Assembly: GCF_001584145.1 (NCBI RefSeq)
Contig: NZ_CP013232.1
Location: 4,278,001-4,342,000 of the forward strand
Direction of reading: 5' to 3'
Source of the DNA: Collimonas fungivorans
GTDB taxonomy: Bacteria; Pseudomonadota; Gammaproteobacteria; Burkholderiales; Burkholderiaceae_D
Length of the DNA: 64,000 nt
The position numbers and the translations under genes were made by a program. The notes under the pieces are model-generated. The model did no database searches. It was given only the letters and a program-made list of their open reading frames with translations, and was not told the DNA's origin. Shown piece by piece: positions 44,325-52,925 of this stretch (within the stretch, counting starts at the first letter, position 1; the number at the start of each line of letters is the position of its first letter).

Positions 44325-45043
44325 TGGCTCCAAAAAAAATATTGCTGGTCAACGGCTGCAGCCACACCGCGGGGTCGGAAATCGATACGCTTGGCGTGGC
44401 GCCGCACGGCTATTCGCCGGAAAAAGCATTCGGCGCCCGCCTTGCCGATGCAATGGGTTGCGACGATTACGTCAACATTGCGATGCCCGGGGGTTCCAAC
44501 GAACGGATCACGCGCACCACGATCGACTGGATAGGTAAATATCATAAGCCGGCGGACCAGCTGTTCGTGGTGATCATGTGGACCGGCCGCGACCGCTTCG
44601 AACTCTACGACGACCGCAACCGGATCTGGCTCAGCCTGTGTCCGGGCGTGGAACGCTCCAGGTGGTTCGCCGACTTCACTTATGCGGTCCAGCAATACTT
44701 CAAGTTCCACATGCTGGTGCGCACCAGCGACGTTCAGACTTACTCGCGGCTCTGGGCCGAAGTCATCATGATGCAAAGCTACCTGAAGATCAACCACATC
44801 AATTACATGTTCTGCAACGCCTACCAGGGCCTTCCTGAAACCCAGGAATATGCCGGCTTCCGCAGCCAGGTCGATCTTGCAGCCTACTACCAGCCATTCG
44901 AAGACAGCACCGGTTTTGTGCAGATCCTGACGCAGCAAGGATTCAAGACGCGCGCCGGCGACAATGTGCATTTTGGCGAAGACGGGCACCGTTACTGGGC
45001 CGGCGTCTTGCACGCCTTTATTCAAGACAGGAGACTGGCATGA
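44321..45043 (+). CDS. SGNH-like/DUF6071-type protein
   Basis: 240 residues. KKILLVNGCSHTAGSE near the N-terminus resembles the first block of SGNH hydrolases (nucleophile Ser after GCS), NIAMPGGSNERITRTTIDWI the Gly/Asn blocks, and NVHFGEDGHRYWAGVL the terminal D/H block. Such proteins occur near carbamoyltransferases and in phage genomes (recollection). It could be an acyl esterase or transferase. Coupled by ATGA to both neighbours. Confidence 0.7.
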   Translation: MMAPKKILLVNGCSHTAGSEIDTLGVAPHGYSPEKAFGARLADAMGCDDYVNIAMPGGSNERITRTTIDWIGKYHKPADQLFVVIMWTGRDRFELYDDRNRIWLSLCPGVERSRWFADFTYAVQQYFKFHMLVRTSDVQTYSRLWAEVIMMQSYLKINHINYMFCNAYQGLPETQEYAGFRSQVDLAAYYQPFEDSTGFVQILTQQGFKTRAGDNVHFGEDGHRYWAGVLHAFIQDRRLA

Positions 45044-45144
45044 TGAAATATCTCAAGCACCTGCTGCAACGCTGGAGCACCGCGCGGGCGTACAAGAAAA
45101 AAATGCGCGCCATCAGGAAGCGCGATCCCTACATTTACAAATAA
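45040..45144 (+). CDS. 34-residue basic peptide ending RDPYIYK
   Basis: MMKYLKHLLQRWSTARAYKK, then KMRAIRKRDPYIYK and stop. Eleven Lys/Arg residues, an amphipathic-helix-like N-terminal half and an aromatic C-terminus. The SD AGGAG, 6 bases before the ATG, is the best in the operon, so the peptide is probably well made. It starts inside the SGNH-like gene's stop (ATGATG), and the carbamoyltransferase follows after 11 bases. It could be a modified precursor, a carrier, or a partner subunit of one of the flanking enzymes. Confidence 0.65.
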   Translation: MMKYLKHLLQRWSTARAYKKKMRAIRKRDPYIYK

Positions 45145-45155
45145 CTGCAGCCGCC

Positions 45156-46706
45156 ATGATTTCCTGGGGCATCTCTGCCCGCAGCCATGACGCGGCATTG
45201 GCGGTATTTGCCGACGGCGCGCTGGTATTTGCAGCGCACGCGGAACGTTATTCCAAAATCAAGAATGACTGCGAGCTTGCTCCCGGCCTGATTGCGGATG
45301 CGCTTGCCTATGGCGAACCCGGGCAGATCGTCTGGTACGAACGGCCCTGGCTGAAGAAAACCAGGCAGGTGCTGGCGGGGCAATGGCAGGAAATCCGAGA
45401 GACGGAAAATATCGCTCGCTACCTGTCCAGGTACTTGCAGGTCTCCCGTCCTGTTTCATTCGTCAGTCATCACCTGAGCCACGCGGCAGCCGGATATTAC
45501 ACATCGCCGTTCCGCGATGCGACGATCATCGTGCTTGACGCCATCGGCGAATGGCAAACCTTTACCATCTGGGAAGCGGCTGGAACCCAGCTCAAGCTCC
45601 GCTTCAGCCAGCGCTACCCGCATTCGGTCGGCCTCTGGTATTCCGCCATGACTCAGCGCTGCGGCTTCAAGCCGAACGAAGAAGAGTACATCCTGATGGG
45701 CCTGTCGGCCTTCGGCGACCCGCTGAAATATTACGACAGGATCAAGGCCGATTTTTTTGTGTGGCGGCAGGACCATCCGTCGGTCCGGCTGCGCCACAAC
45801 CTGCATCGCGGCTGCAGATGGTGGGCGCCGGATATCACGGACGTCGAAAACATCGCCGCTGCGACCCAAAGAATCTATGATGACATCCTGCTGCACGCAT
45901 CGCGCTTTGCGGGCCAGGCCCTGCCGAGCAGGAACCTGGTGCTGATGGGCGGCTGCGCCCTCAACTGCGTAGCCAACCGGCGCCTGGCGGATAGCGGCGA
46001 CTGGGACGACATATGGGTGATGCCCTGCCCTGGCGATGCCGGCAGTAGCATAGGCTGCGTGCTGGCTACCATGAAGGAATTCGTGCACTGGCCTGGACCG
46101 TTTCTCGGACACTGTATCGACGGTTCCTACCCCGTCGCACAGGCCCTGCGGCGCCTGACTGCCGGCGAAGTCGTCGGCATCGCCAACGGCCGGGCCGAAT
46201 TCGGCCCGCGTGCGCTGGGTAATCGCAGCCTGCTGGCCGATCCACGGATAGCCGACAGCCAGTCGAAGGTCAACGCCATCAAGCAACGGGAAAAGTTCAG
46301 ACCGTTCGCGCCGGCCATCATGGCTGAAATGGCGGCAGATTATTTCGACATGGGCCTGCCTTCCAGCCCCTACATGCAGTTTACCGCCAGGTGCAAACAG
46401 CCTGAACAGTTTCCAGGCATTGTCCACGTCGACGGCACCTCGCGCGTGCAGACCGTGACGGCAGCGGACAATCCTGGATTCTACGCATTGCTGCGTGAAT
46501 TCCACGACGCCACAGGCTGCCCCATGCTGCTCAATACAAGCCTGAATGTAAAAGGTGAACCGCTCGTCAACGACAGGCAGGATGCCGCCCGCTTTGCCAT
46601 CACCTATGGAGTGCCGGTGTTCTGCGATGGAACAGAAGAAAAGCCAGGCCCGCCGGTGACAGCGAGCCGGTCAGACCCGGCTCTTCTCTTTTCATTCAAC
46701 CGCTAA
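45156..46706 (+). CDS. carbamoyltransferase (NodU/CmcH family)
   Basis: 516 residues. N-terminal Kae1-like half: HHLSHAAAGYYTSPF (metal His pair), LDAIGEW, EEEYILMGLSAFGDP, LMGGCALNCVANRRL; C-terminal YrdC-like half: GRAEFGPRALGNRSLLADPR, REKFRPFAPAI, NTSLNVKGEP. O-carbamoylates a hydroxyl from carbamoyl phosphate, as in Nod factor, cephamycin and novobiocin pathways. The last gene of the operon. Confidence 0.9.
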   Translation: MISWGISARSHDAALAVFADGALVFAAHAERYSKIKNDCELAPGLIADALAYGEPGQIVWYERPWLKKTRQVLAGQWQEIRETENIARYLSRYLQVSRPVSFVSHHLSHAAAGYYTSPFRDATIIVLDAIGEWQTFTIWEAAGTQLKLRFSQRYPHSVGLWYSAMTQRCGFKPNEEEYILMGLSAFGDPLKYYDRIKADFFVWRQDHPSVRLRHNLHRGCRWWAPDITDVENIAAATQRIYDDILLHASRFAGQALPSRNLVLMGGCALNCVANRRLADSGDWDDIWVMPCPGDAGSSIGCVLATMKEFVHWPGPFLGHCIDGSYPVAQALRRLTAGEVVGIANGRAEFGPRALGNRSLLADPRIADSQSKVNAIKQREKFRPFAPAIMAEMAADYFDMGLPSSPYMQFTARCKQPEQFPGIVHVDGTSRVQTVTAADNPGFYALLREFHDATGCPMLLNTSLNVKGEPLVNDRQDAARFAITYGVPVFCDGTEEKPGPPVTASRSDPALLFSFNR

Positions 46707-46728
46707 AACCGCACCAGGACCGCCGGCG

Positions 46729-48051
46729 TTACTGGCCTGCCTTGTAAAAAGCCGTCACCGCATCGGCCAGCAGCTTGTGCGTATGCGTGGTCGGATGCAG
46801 GGTATCCCAGAACACAAAGCTGTCCGGATTGCTGCACTGGGAACGCGCGGTCTGCGTGCTCAGGTAGTTGGTGCTGGAATCGGTGTTGATGTTCAGGCAG
46901 GACTGGCTGGTATTGCTGACCTGGTATTTGGCCGGGTTGGCCAGCAGGTCGTTGAACAGCGCATAACTGTCGAACAGGCGGATATGCAGGCTGGCGCCGT
47001 ATTGCGCCTGCAAGGAAGCGACCAGCGCCGCCAGCCGTGTGTTCAGGTCGATCACCTGCGCCGCTACCGCCGGACCGTTGGTCTTGATGGTAAACACAGG
47101 CGCCTTGGAGACATCGGGCAGCTTGAGCAGCAGGATATTCCTGGCGCCGGCCTGGATCAGGCTTTGCAAGGCCTGGCTCTGGCCGCTGATCACCTGGTCG
47201 ACCGTGCTGTTGTAATTGACCAGGTCGTTGCCGCCGATGAGCATGGTAAACAAGGTGTTTTGCGGCTGGTAATTCTGCGCCTTCTGCATGTACTCGGTGT
47301 ACGACTGCACTTGCTGGATCACGCCCGGAATCACCAGGTTCTGGGTACTCACGCCGGCGCCGCCGATAGCCCAGTTATACAAGGGAAGCTGCAGGTTGTC
47401 GGCCAGGTATTCGACCCAGTTCTTGCCATTGCTGAAACGGCCCAGGAACCAGCTGCCGGAATTCGGCAGTTTCCATTGCGAGGCGTTGTAGACGTTCTGG
47501 GTATCGGACAAGCTGTCGCCGAACGCGACGATCTTGTTGATGCCGCCCTGGACCACGCTGTCGTTGGTCCACACGGTGTAGTTGAACGACAGCGCATTGT
47601 CGGCGGCCGCCACCATCGCCACCGGCTGGCTGATGCCCTTGGCGCTCAGCGTGCTTTGGCATACCGATTGCAGCGTATCCTGCGCGACATCGCTGTAAAA
47701 CATGTTTTCCCAGTTGAGCAGGCCGCCGGCCCACCAGTAGCCGTTGATACGGTAATAATCGCCGCTGGACGGATCCAGCCCCCAGACATAGGTAGTGGTT
47801 GGCTTGGCCGGATTGCTGCCGGTGCGGTACCAGCAGCGCAAATAAGTGTAAGTACTGGTGCTGGCCGCCGCGGTCGCAGCCATGCTGCGCGCGGCAGGCT
47901 TTTGCGCCTGCTGTTTCAGGAGCTGCTCTTTGGAGAGCGGCCCGGACGACGATAACCGGTGGGTATAAGCAGGATCGGGTTTTGCATCGGATTGGACTTC
48001 TGCCACGGCTAGATTCGAACACAAAGCACAAAGTAAAAACAGAGTTTTCAT
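46729..48051 (-). CDS. GDSL lipase/lecithinase (thermolabile-haemolysin-like)
   Basis: 440 residues. Signal MKTLFLLCALCSNLAVA; N-terminal region YTYLRCWYRTGSNPAKPTTTYVWGLDPSSGDYYRINGYWW as in Vibrio thermolabile haemolysin; GDSL block IVAFGDSLSD (nucleophile Ser); MLIGGNDLVN block III; and WDTLHPTTHTHKL with the catalytic Asp-His. Probably a secreted phospholipase/acyltransferase. It points towards the end of the 37-47 kb operon (convergent, 22 bases between). Confidence 0.88.
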   Translation of the reverse strand: MKTLFLLCALCSNLAVAEVQSDAKPDPAYTHRLSSSGPLSKEQLLKQQAQKPAARSMAATAAASTSTYTYLRCWYRTGSNPAKPTTTYVWGLDPSSGDYYRINGYWWAGGLLNWENMFYSDVAQDTLQSVCQSTLSAKGISQPVAMVAAADNALSFNYTVWTNDSVVQGGINKIVAFGDSLSDTQNVYNASQWKLPNSGSWFLGRFSNGKNWVEYLADNLQLPLYNWAIGGAGVSTQNLVIPGVIQQVQSYTEYMQKAQNYQPQNTLFTMLIGGNDLVNYNSTVDQVISGQSQALQSLIQAGARNILLLKLPDVSKAPVFTIKTNGPAVAAQVIDLNTRLAALVASLQAQYGASLHIRLFDSYALFNDLLANPAKYQVSNTSQSCLNINTDSSTNYLSTQTARSQCSNPDSFVFWDTLHPTTHTHKLLADAVTAFYKAGQ

Positions 48052-48399
48052 TATTGGTTTCCTTGTTGTCTCGTTAGTCTCTGGATCACGGGAACAGCGC
48101 TTGCCATCGATAGCAAAATGCCATCATTGATATGGCCGCGACAATATTGACACAAGGAAATAATATGCAGGTGACATTAAGATGACGGCCGGCGCTTTCC
48201 GATGTTTACCTCTAATTCCGGGTTACCCACAGAAAGTGTGGACAGTCCTGTTGATAACTCCCGTGTGTTTTAGCTATGTGACTGATATGTATAGGTTTTT
48301 CATCGCTGCACAGAGTTGTCGCGCAGTGCTTTAAGAATCGTTTAATTCAATCCGGCTAAACTGTCGTCATTTCCGCTATGTTGCGAAGGAGCCGGGCCC
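48052..48399. other. intergenic region with repeat copy B
   Basis: About 350 bases between the divergent lipase and response-regulator genes. It holds the DnaA-box-like repeat (48222-48304) and probably both promoters. No gene seen. Confidence 0.5.
48222..48304. repeat. intergenic repeat, copy B (DnaA-box-like)
   Basis: 83 bases, same length and about 80% identical to 52944-53026. Contains TTACCCACA, TGTGGACAG and TGTTGATAA (one to two changes from DnaA boxes on alternating strands) followed by AGCTATGTG and TTTTTCATC. Confidence 0.75.
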
Positions 48400-49056
48400 A
48401 TGCGTTTGCTGTTGGTGGAAGACGATCTGATGGTGGGCGAAGCCGTGCGCAAGGGATTGCGCCAGGACGGTTTCGCCGTCGACTGGGTGCAGGACGGCGC
48501 CGCGGCGCTCAGCGCGCTGGCGCAGGAAGATTACCAGTTGCTGCTGCTCGATCTCGGCCTGCCGAAAAAGAACGGCCTGGAAGTGCTGAAATCGCTGCGC
48601 GCCGGCGGCAACCGCATCCCGGTACTGATCCTGACCGCCCGCGACTCCATCTCGGACCGGGTCGCCGGCCTCGACGGCGGCGCCGACGACTACCTGGTCA
48701 AGCCGTTCGACCTGGAAGAACTGGCGGCCCGCATCCGCGCCCTGCTGCGGCGCCAGTCGGGACGCGCCGAACCGCTGATCGAACTGGGCCAACTGACGCT
48801 CAACCCGGCCACCCATGAAGTTTTGCTGGAAGGCCGCCAGGTGAACCTGTCGGCGCGCGAATTCGCCTTGCTGCGCGCCTTCCTCGATCGCCCCGGCGTA
48901 GTGCTGTCGCGCGCGCAGCTGGAAGAAAAAATGTACGGCTGGGACGACAGCATCGAAAGCAATGCGGTCGAGGTCTACATCCACGCCTTGCGCAAAAAAC
49001 TCGGCAGCAACTTCATCAAGAATGTGCGCGGCATCGGTTACATGGTGGCCAAATGA
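48400..49056 (+). CDS. OmpR-family response regulator (QseB/PmrA-type)
   Basis: 218 residues. Receiver domain with acidic pair (LLVEDD), phospho-acceptor Asp in LLLLDLGLP, Thr in ILTARD and Lys in DYLVKPFD; winged-helix output with EFALLRAFLDRPGVVLSR and VEVYIHALRKKLG. The stop overlaps the kinase start (ATGA), so they form one operon. Confidence 0.93.
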   Translation: MRLLLVEDDLMVGEAVRKGLRQDGFAVDWVQDGAAALSALAQEDYQLLLLDLGLPKKNGLEVLKSLRAGGNRIPVLILTARDSISDRVAGLDGGADDYLVKPFDLEELAARIRALLRRQSGRAEPLIELGQLTLNPATHEVLLEGRQVNLSAREFALLRAFLDRPGVVLSRAQLEEKMYGWDDSIESNAVEVYIHALRKKLGSNFIKNVRGIGYMVAK

Positions 49057-50374
49057 AATCGGCGCCGTCGATACGCAGGAGCTTGCTGCTGTGGCTGGCG
49101 CTCGGCCTGAGCGGCGCCATCCTGGTGGCCGGCATCGCCCTGTATTTCCAGGCGCGCGGCGAAGCCAACGAACTGTTCGATTACCAGATGCGGCAGATCG
49201 TCGCGTCCCTGCCGCGCCAGGCGTTTTCGCCGATGATAGAGAATGGCGACGGCGGCCCCGAGCTGGACGACCAGATCATGATCCAGATCTGGGACAACAC
49301 CGGCGTCGTCATCTACCACTCGCATGGACAGGCCCGCCTGCCGCTGCAAGCCGAACTGGGATTCACCAACGTCCGCCAGACCAATGGCCTGTGGCGCGTC
49401 TACAGCGCGCAGATCGGCAATACCGTGGTGCAGATCGCGCAGCCGCAAAGCGCCCGCAACCAGATCGCCGCGCAGATGGCAGTCAAGACCGTCACCCCCC
49501 TGCTGCTGCTGTTTCCGCTGCTGGGCGTGCTGATCTGGGTCGCCGTCAGCCGCGGGCTGGCGCCGATCAGGCGCGTGGCGATGGAAGTCCAGGCACGCAG
49601 CATGCACGATATGCATGCCCTGTCGCCGATCCCCGACGCCACCCTGCCAGGAGAAATTCAACCCCTGACCCGGGCTCTCAACGATTTGCTGGCGCGCCTG
49701 GGACAATCGATCAAGGCGCAACGCGCCTTCGTCGCCGACGCCGCGCACGAACTGCGCACGCCGCTGACTGCCCTGCGCCTGCAAGTCCAGCTGGCGGAAC
49801 GCGCCGCCGACGAGAACGAGCGGCAAGCGGCTTTCGGCGACCTGAAACAAGGTCTGGAACGCGCCACCCACTTGCTGCAGCAACTGCTGACGCTGGCGCG
49901 CCAGGAACCCGGCGCCTTCGATCAAGCCCATGCCGAACTCGACTTGCGCGCACTGCTGCACAGCGTGATCGGTGACTTCGCACTGGCGGCTCACGAACGC
50001 CAGGTCGACCTCGGCATCAGCACCGAGACGCCGGCCAGCGTAACCGGCAATGCCGACGCCTTGCGCATCCTGTTCAACAACCTGATCGACAACGCCTTGC
50101 AGTACAGCCCTGCCGGCAGCACCATCGACGTCTCGCTGGCCGCCGGCGCCGCCGGTGTCACCGTAGCCGTGCAAGACGGCGGCCCGGCATTCCCGAGGCC
50201 GACCTGGAACGCGTGTTCGATCGTTTCTACCGCGCCGCCGACAGCCAGTCGCAAACGCGCGGCAGCGGCCTCGGCCTGGCGATCGTCAAGCAGATCGCCG
50301 ACGCCCACCAGGCCAGCGTCAGCCTGCAAAATACCGGGCATGGGCTGCGCGCCAGCGTGCGTTTCGGCGTCTGA
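49053..50374 (+). pseudogene. QseC-type sensor histidine kinase, frameshifted in the ATPase domain
   Basis: Two transmembrane segments (SLLLWLALGLSGAILVAGIAL; VTPLLLLFPLLGVLIWVAV), periplasmic part, HAMP, phospho-acceptor His in FVADAAHELRTPLTAL and N-box NNLIDNALQY. After VAVQDGG one G is missing near 50186, so the written frame runs into nonsense to 50444. Restoring one G gives PGIPEADLERVFDRFYRA, SQTRGSGLGLAIVKQIAD and a stop at 50374, a normal kinase of about 440 residues. Without the fix the G-boxes are lost and the kinase would not bind ATP. Probably an indel error or recent loss. Confidence 0.88.
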
Positions 50375-50421
50375 CGAGCTCTTTAAGCTATTGCTCAAAC
50401 ACCCTCATCAGCAGTATTTTT

Positions 50422-50468
50422 TTGACAATTTAAAACTACAATAATGTAACTACATATTTGGAGTTACA
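50422..50468 (+). promoter_or_regulatory. brnTA promoter and operator
   Basis: TTGACA at 50422-50427, 17 bases, then TGTAAC as a weak -10 element. Overlapping it, TGTAACT (50445-50451) and AGTTACA (50462-50468) form an inverted repeat that also covers the SD of brnT. BrnA antitoxins autorepress, so this is the likely operator. Confidence 0.55.
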
Positions 50469-50469
50469 A

Positions 50470-50754
50470 TTGTTTTCATGGGATGATGAAAAAAACGAGA
50501 GTAACCAGCGCAAACATGGCCTCAATTTTGAGGCCGCGACACATGTCTTTGACGACCCTTTGCATATCACCAGGCAAGATCGCGTCGAAAACAACGAACA
50601 GCGATGGCAGACCATCGGCATGGTCAGCGGCGTCATCTTGTTGTTGGTTGCCCATACCTGGCATGAAGCAGAAAGCGGCTCAGAACATATTCGCATCATC
50701 TCGGCGCGGCGCGCGACAAAACTGGAAAGGAAAATCTATGAGCAAGGTACCTGA
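50470..50754 (+). CDS. brnT: BrnT family ribonuclease toxin
   Basis: 94 residues from a TTG start: FSWDDEKNESNQRKHGLNFEAATHVFDD, RWQTIGMVSGVILLLVAHTW and IRIISARRATKLERKIYE, the whole BrnT/DUF497 pattern with the RelE-like fold. BrnT is an RNase toxin inhibiting translation. TTG 50470 has GGAG six bases upstream; no ATG is available. Confidence 0.9.
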   Translation: MFSWDDEKNESNQRKHGLNFEAATHVFDDPLHITRQDRVENNEQRWQTIGMVSGVILLLVAHTWHEAESGSEHIRIISARRATKLERKIYEQGT

Positions 50755-51010
50755 ATCTATCCGCAAGGAACTGGCAGCATTGGCCGCCAAACCAGAGAGC
50801 GATATCGATTTCTCCGACCTCCCCGCCACCACCAAACAGGATTGGCAAGGCGCAGTCCGCGGGAAATTCTATCGCCCTGTCAAACAGCAGTTGACGGTAC
50901 GCATTGATGCCGATGTCGTGGGGTGGCTCAAGGAAGAAGGAAAAGGTTACCAAAGCCGCATGAACGATATCTTGCGGGCAGCCATGCTGGACAAGGTTCG
51001 CCACCGGTGA
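50738..51010 (+). CDS. brnA: BrnA family antitoxin
   Basis: 90 residues: PESDIDFSDLPATT..., VKQQLTVRIDADVVGWLKEEGKGYQSRMNDILRAAM. The C-terminal ribbon-helix-helix binds DNA; the N-terminal part wraps the toxin. It overlaps brnT by 17 bases, as is usual for this pair. Confidence 0.9.
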   Translation: MSKVPESIRKELAALAAKPESDIDFSDLPATTKQDWQGAVRGKFYRPVKQQLTVRIDADVVGWLKEEGKGYQSRMNDILRAAMLDKVRHR

Positions 51011-51115
51011 TTGATCCGTGATCTGAAACAAGCGCCTGGTTTACTGTTTAAGTTTGCTTTAATTTTTCGTATTTATGCTGTGTGCTAGTTCTAGTCCATC
51101 TGCAAGGAGCACAGC

Positions 51116-52597
51116 ATGAATCGTCAGACCTTTACCCGCAGCACCATTGCCATCGCCGTCCTGGTGGTGGCCGGCGGCGCCTACCTGCATTCGAAGAACG
51201 GCGATATCGGCATCGACAACGCCAATGCAGCGATCGTCGCTCCTGTCCCTGCAGCCCCGGCGGCGAGCAATACCGCGCCGGCAGTTGCGGTGGCCACCGA
51301 TTTTTCCGGCATCGTCGAACGCGCCGGGCCGGCCGTGGTGAATATCAGCGTCACCGGCAAGGCAAAACAGAGTGCGGTGTCCGACCAGGACGATGAACTC
51401 GATCCGAACGATCCTTTCTCCCAATTCTTCAAGCGCTTCGGCCCGCAGCTGCAAATCCCGCGCCATCCGCAGATCATGCGCGGCGAAGGCTCCGGCTTCA
51501 TCATCAGCGCCGACGGCCTGATCCTGACCAACGCCCACGTGGTCGAGGGCGCCTCGGAAGTGACGGTCAAGCTGACCGATCGCCGCGAATTCAGGGCCAA
51601 GGTATTGGGCTCCGACAAACAGAGCGACATCGCCGTGATACGGATAGACGCCAAGAACCTGCCGATCGTGCAGATCGGCAATCCGGCGCTGACCAGGGTC
51701 GGCGAACCGGTGCTGGCGATAGGCTCGCCTTACGGCTTCGAAAATACCGCCACCGCCGGCATCGTCAGCGCCAAGTCGCGCTCCTTGCCGGACGATACCT
51801 ACGTGCCGTTCATCCAGACCGACGTCGCCGTCAATCCCGGCAACTCGGGCGGTCCGCTGTTCAATATCAAAGGCGAAGTAATCGGCATCAATTCGCAGAT
51901 CTACAGCCAGACCGGCGGTTACCAGGGCCTGTCGTTTGCGATTCCTATCGATGTCGCGACCAAGGTCGAGCAGCAGCTGGTCAAGCACGGCAAGGTCACA
52001 CGCAGCCATCTCGGCGTCAGCGTGCAAGAGGTGAACCAGGCGCTGGCCGAATCGTTCGGCTTGAAGAGCGCCGCCGGCGCGCTGGTCAGTTCGGTCGACA
52101 AGGGCAGTCCGGCTGACAAGGGCGGCCTGCAGACCGGCGACGTGATCCTGCGCTTCAACGGCCAGCCGATCAGCCATTCGTCCGACCTGCCGAGCCTGGT
52201 GGCCGACACCGCGCCGGGCACCGCCAGCACGATTGAAGTGGTGCGCAACGGCCAGCCCAAGACGCTGACCGTCAAGCCGACCGAGGCGGAAGCGGTGAAA
52301 ACCGCCAGCAACGACGAAGGCGCCGGTTCGCAGGCGCGGCTGGGACTGGCGCTGCGCCAGCTCAGCCCGGACGAACAGCAGCAGGTCGGAATCCACGGCG
52401 GGCTGGTGGTGGAAGATGCTTCCGGACCGTCGGCGCTGGCTGGCATCCAGCGCGGCGACGTGATCCTGTCGCTCAACGGCAAGCCGGTCAACAGCGTCGA
52501 GCAGTTGCGCCAGCTGGTGAGCAAGGCCGGCAAGAACGTGGCGCTGCTGGTGCAGCGTGACAAGGACAAGATCTTCGTCCCGCTCAACCTGGGCTAA
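51116..52597 (+). CDS. periplasmic serine endoprotease DegP/MucD-like
   Basis: 493 residues. N-terminal anchor/signal (STIAIAVLVVAGGAYL), trypsin-like domain with triad H141 (LTNAHVVEGA), D171 (SDIAVIRID) and S244 (GNSGGPLF), then two PDZ domains (LGVSVQEVNQ...; RLGLALRQLS...). Acts on misfolded envelope proteins. The Pro/Ala-rich stretch between helix and protease (residues 40-60) suggests membrane tethering or a long signal region. Confidence 0.92.
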   Translation: MNRQTFTRSTIAIAVLVVAGGAYLHSKNGDIGIDNANAAIVAPVPAAPAASNTAPAVAVATDFSGIVERAGPAVVNISVTGKAKQSAVSDQDDELDPNDPFSQFFKRFGPQLQIPRHPQIMRGEGSGFIISADGLILTNAHVVEGASEVTVKLTDRREFRAKVLGSDKQSDIAVIRIDAKNLPIVQIGNPALTRVGEPVLAIGSPYGFENTATAGIVSAKSRSLPDDTYVPFIQTDVAVNPGNSGGPLFNIKGEVIGINSQIYSQTGGYQGLSFAIPIDVATKVEQQLVKHGKVTRSHLGVSVQEVNQALAESFGLKSAAGALVSSVDKGSPADKGGLQTGDVILRFNGQPISHSSDLPSLVADTAPGTASTIEVVRNGQPKTLTVKPTEAEAVKTASNDEGAGSQARLGLALRQLSPDEQQQVGIHGGLVVEDASGPSALAGIQRGDVILSLNGKPVNSVEQLRQLVSKAGKNVALLVQRDKDKIFVPLNLG

Positions 52598-52622
52598 GGC
52601 CGCAACCTCAGGATGTAAAACG

Positions 52623-52925
52623 ATGATCAAGCTGGCCAACAACAATCTGTCGCAACACATCCTGCCCTCTTCCGCCACGATGATCGGCGTCTGCATCACC
52701 GCGCTGTCGATCATCAAGCTGGCGCGCTTCAGCGGGCTGGCGCTTTGGCTAAGCCACCTGCTGGCGCTCAACAGCCTGGTGTTCCTGACCAGCGGCGTGC
52801 TGTCGTATGCCTCCATGCGTTCCAGCCGCAACACGCGCCTGGAGCAATACGCCGATATCGCCTTCATCTTTGGCCTGACCCTGCTCAGCCTGTCTACCGT
52901 CTTCATGGCGGTGGTGATTGACTGA
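52623..52925 (+). CDS. small membrane protein
   Basis: 100 residues with three hydrophobic segments (MIGVCITALSIIKLARFSG; LLALNSLVFLTSGVLSY; YADIAFIFGLTLLSLSTVFMAVVI). No named family. It follows the DegP gene after 25 bases in the same direction, with AGGA 9 bases before its ATG, and could be part of that operon. Confidence 0.7.
   Translation: MIKLANNNLSQHILPSSATMIGVCITALSIIKLARFSGLALWLSHLLALNSLVFLTSGVLSYASMRSSRNTRLEQYADIAFIFGLTLLSLSTVFMAVVID

Noticed and set aside
45456..46505. 349-codon minus-strand ORF
   Set aside because: Antisense to the carbamoyltransferase.
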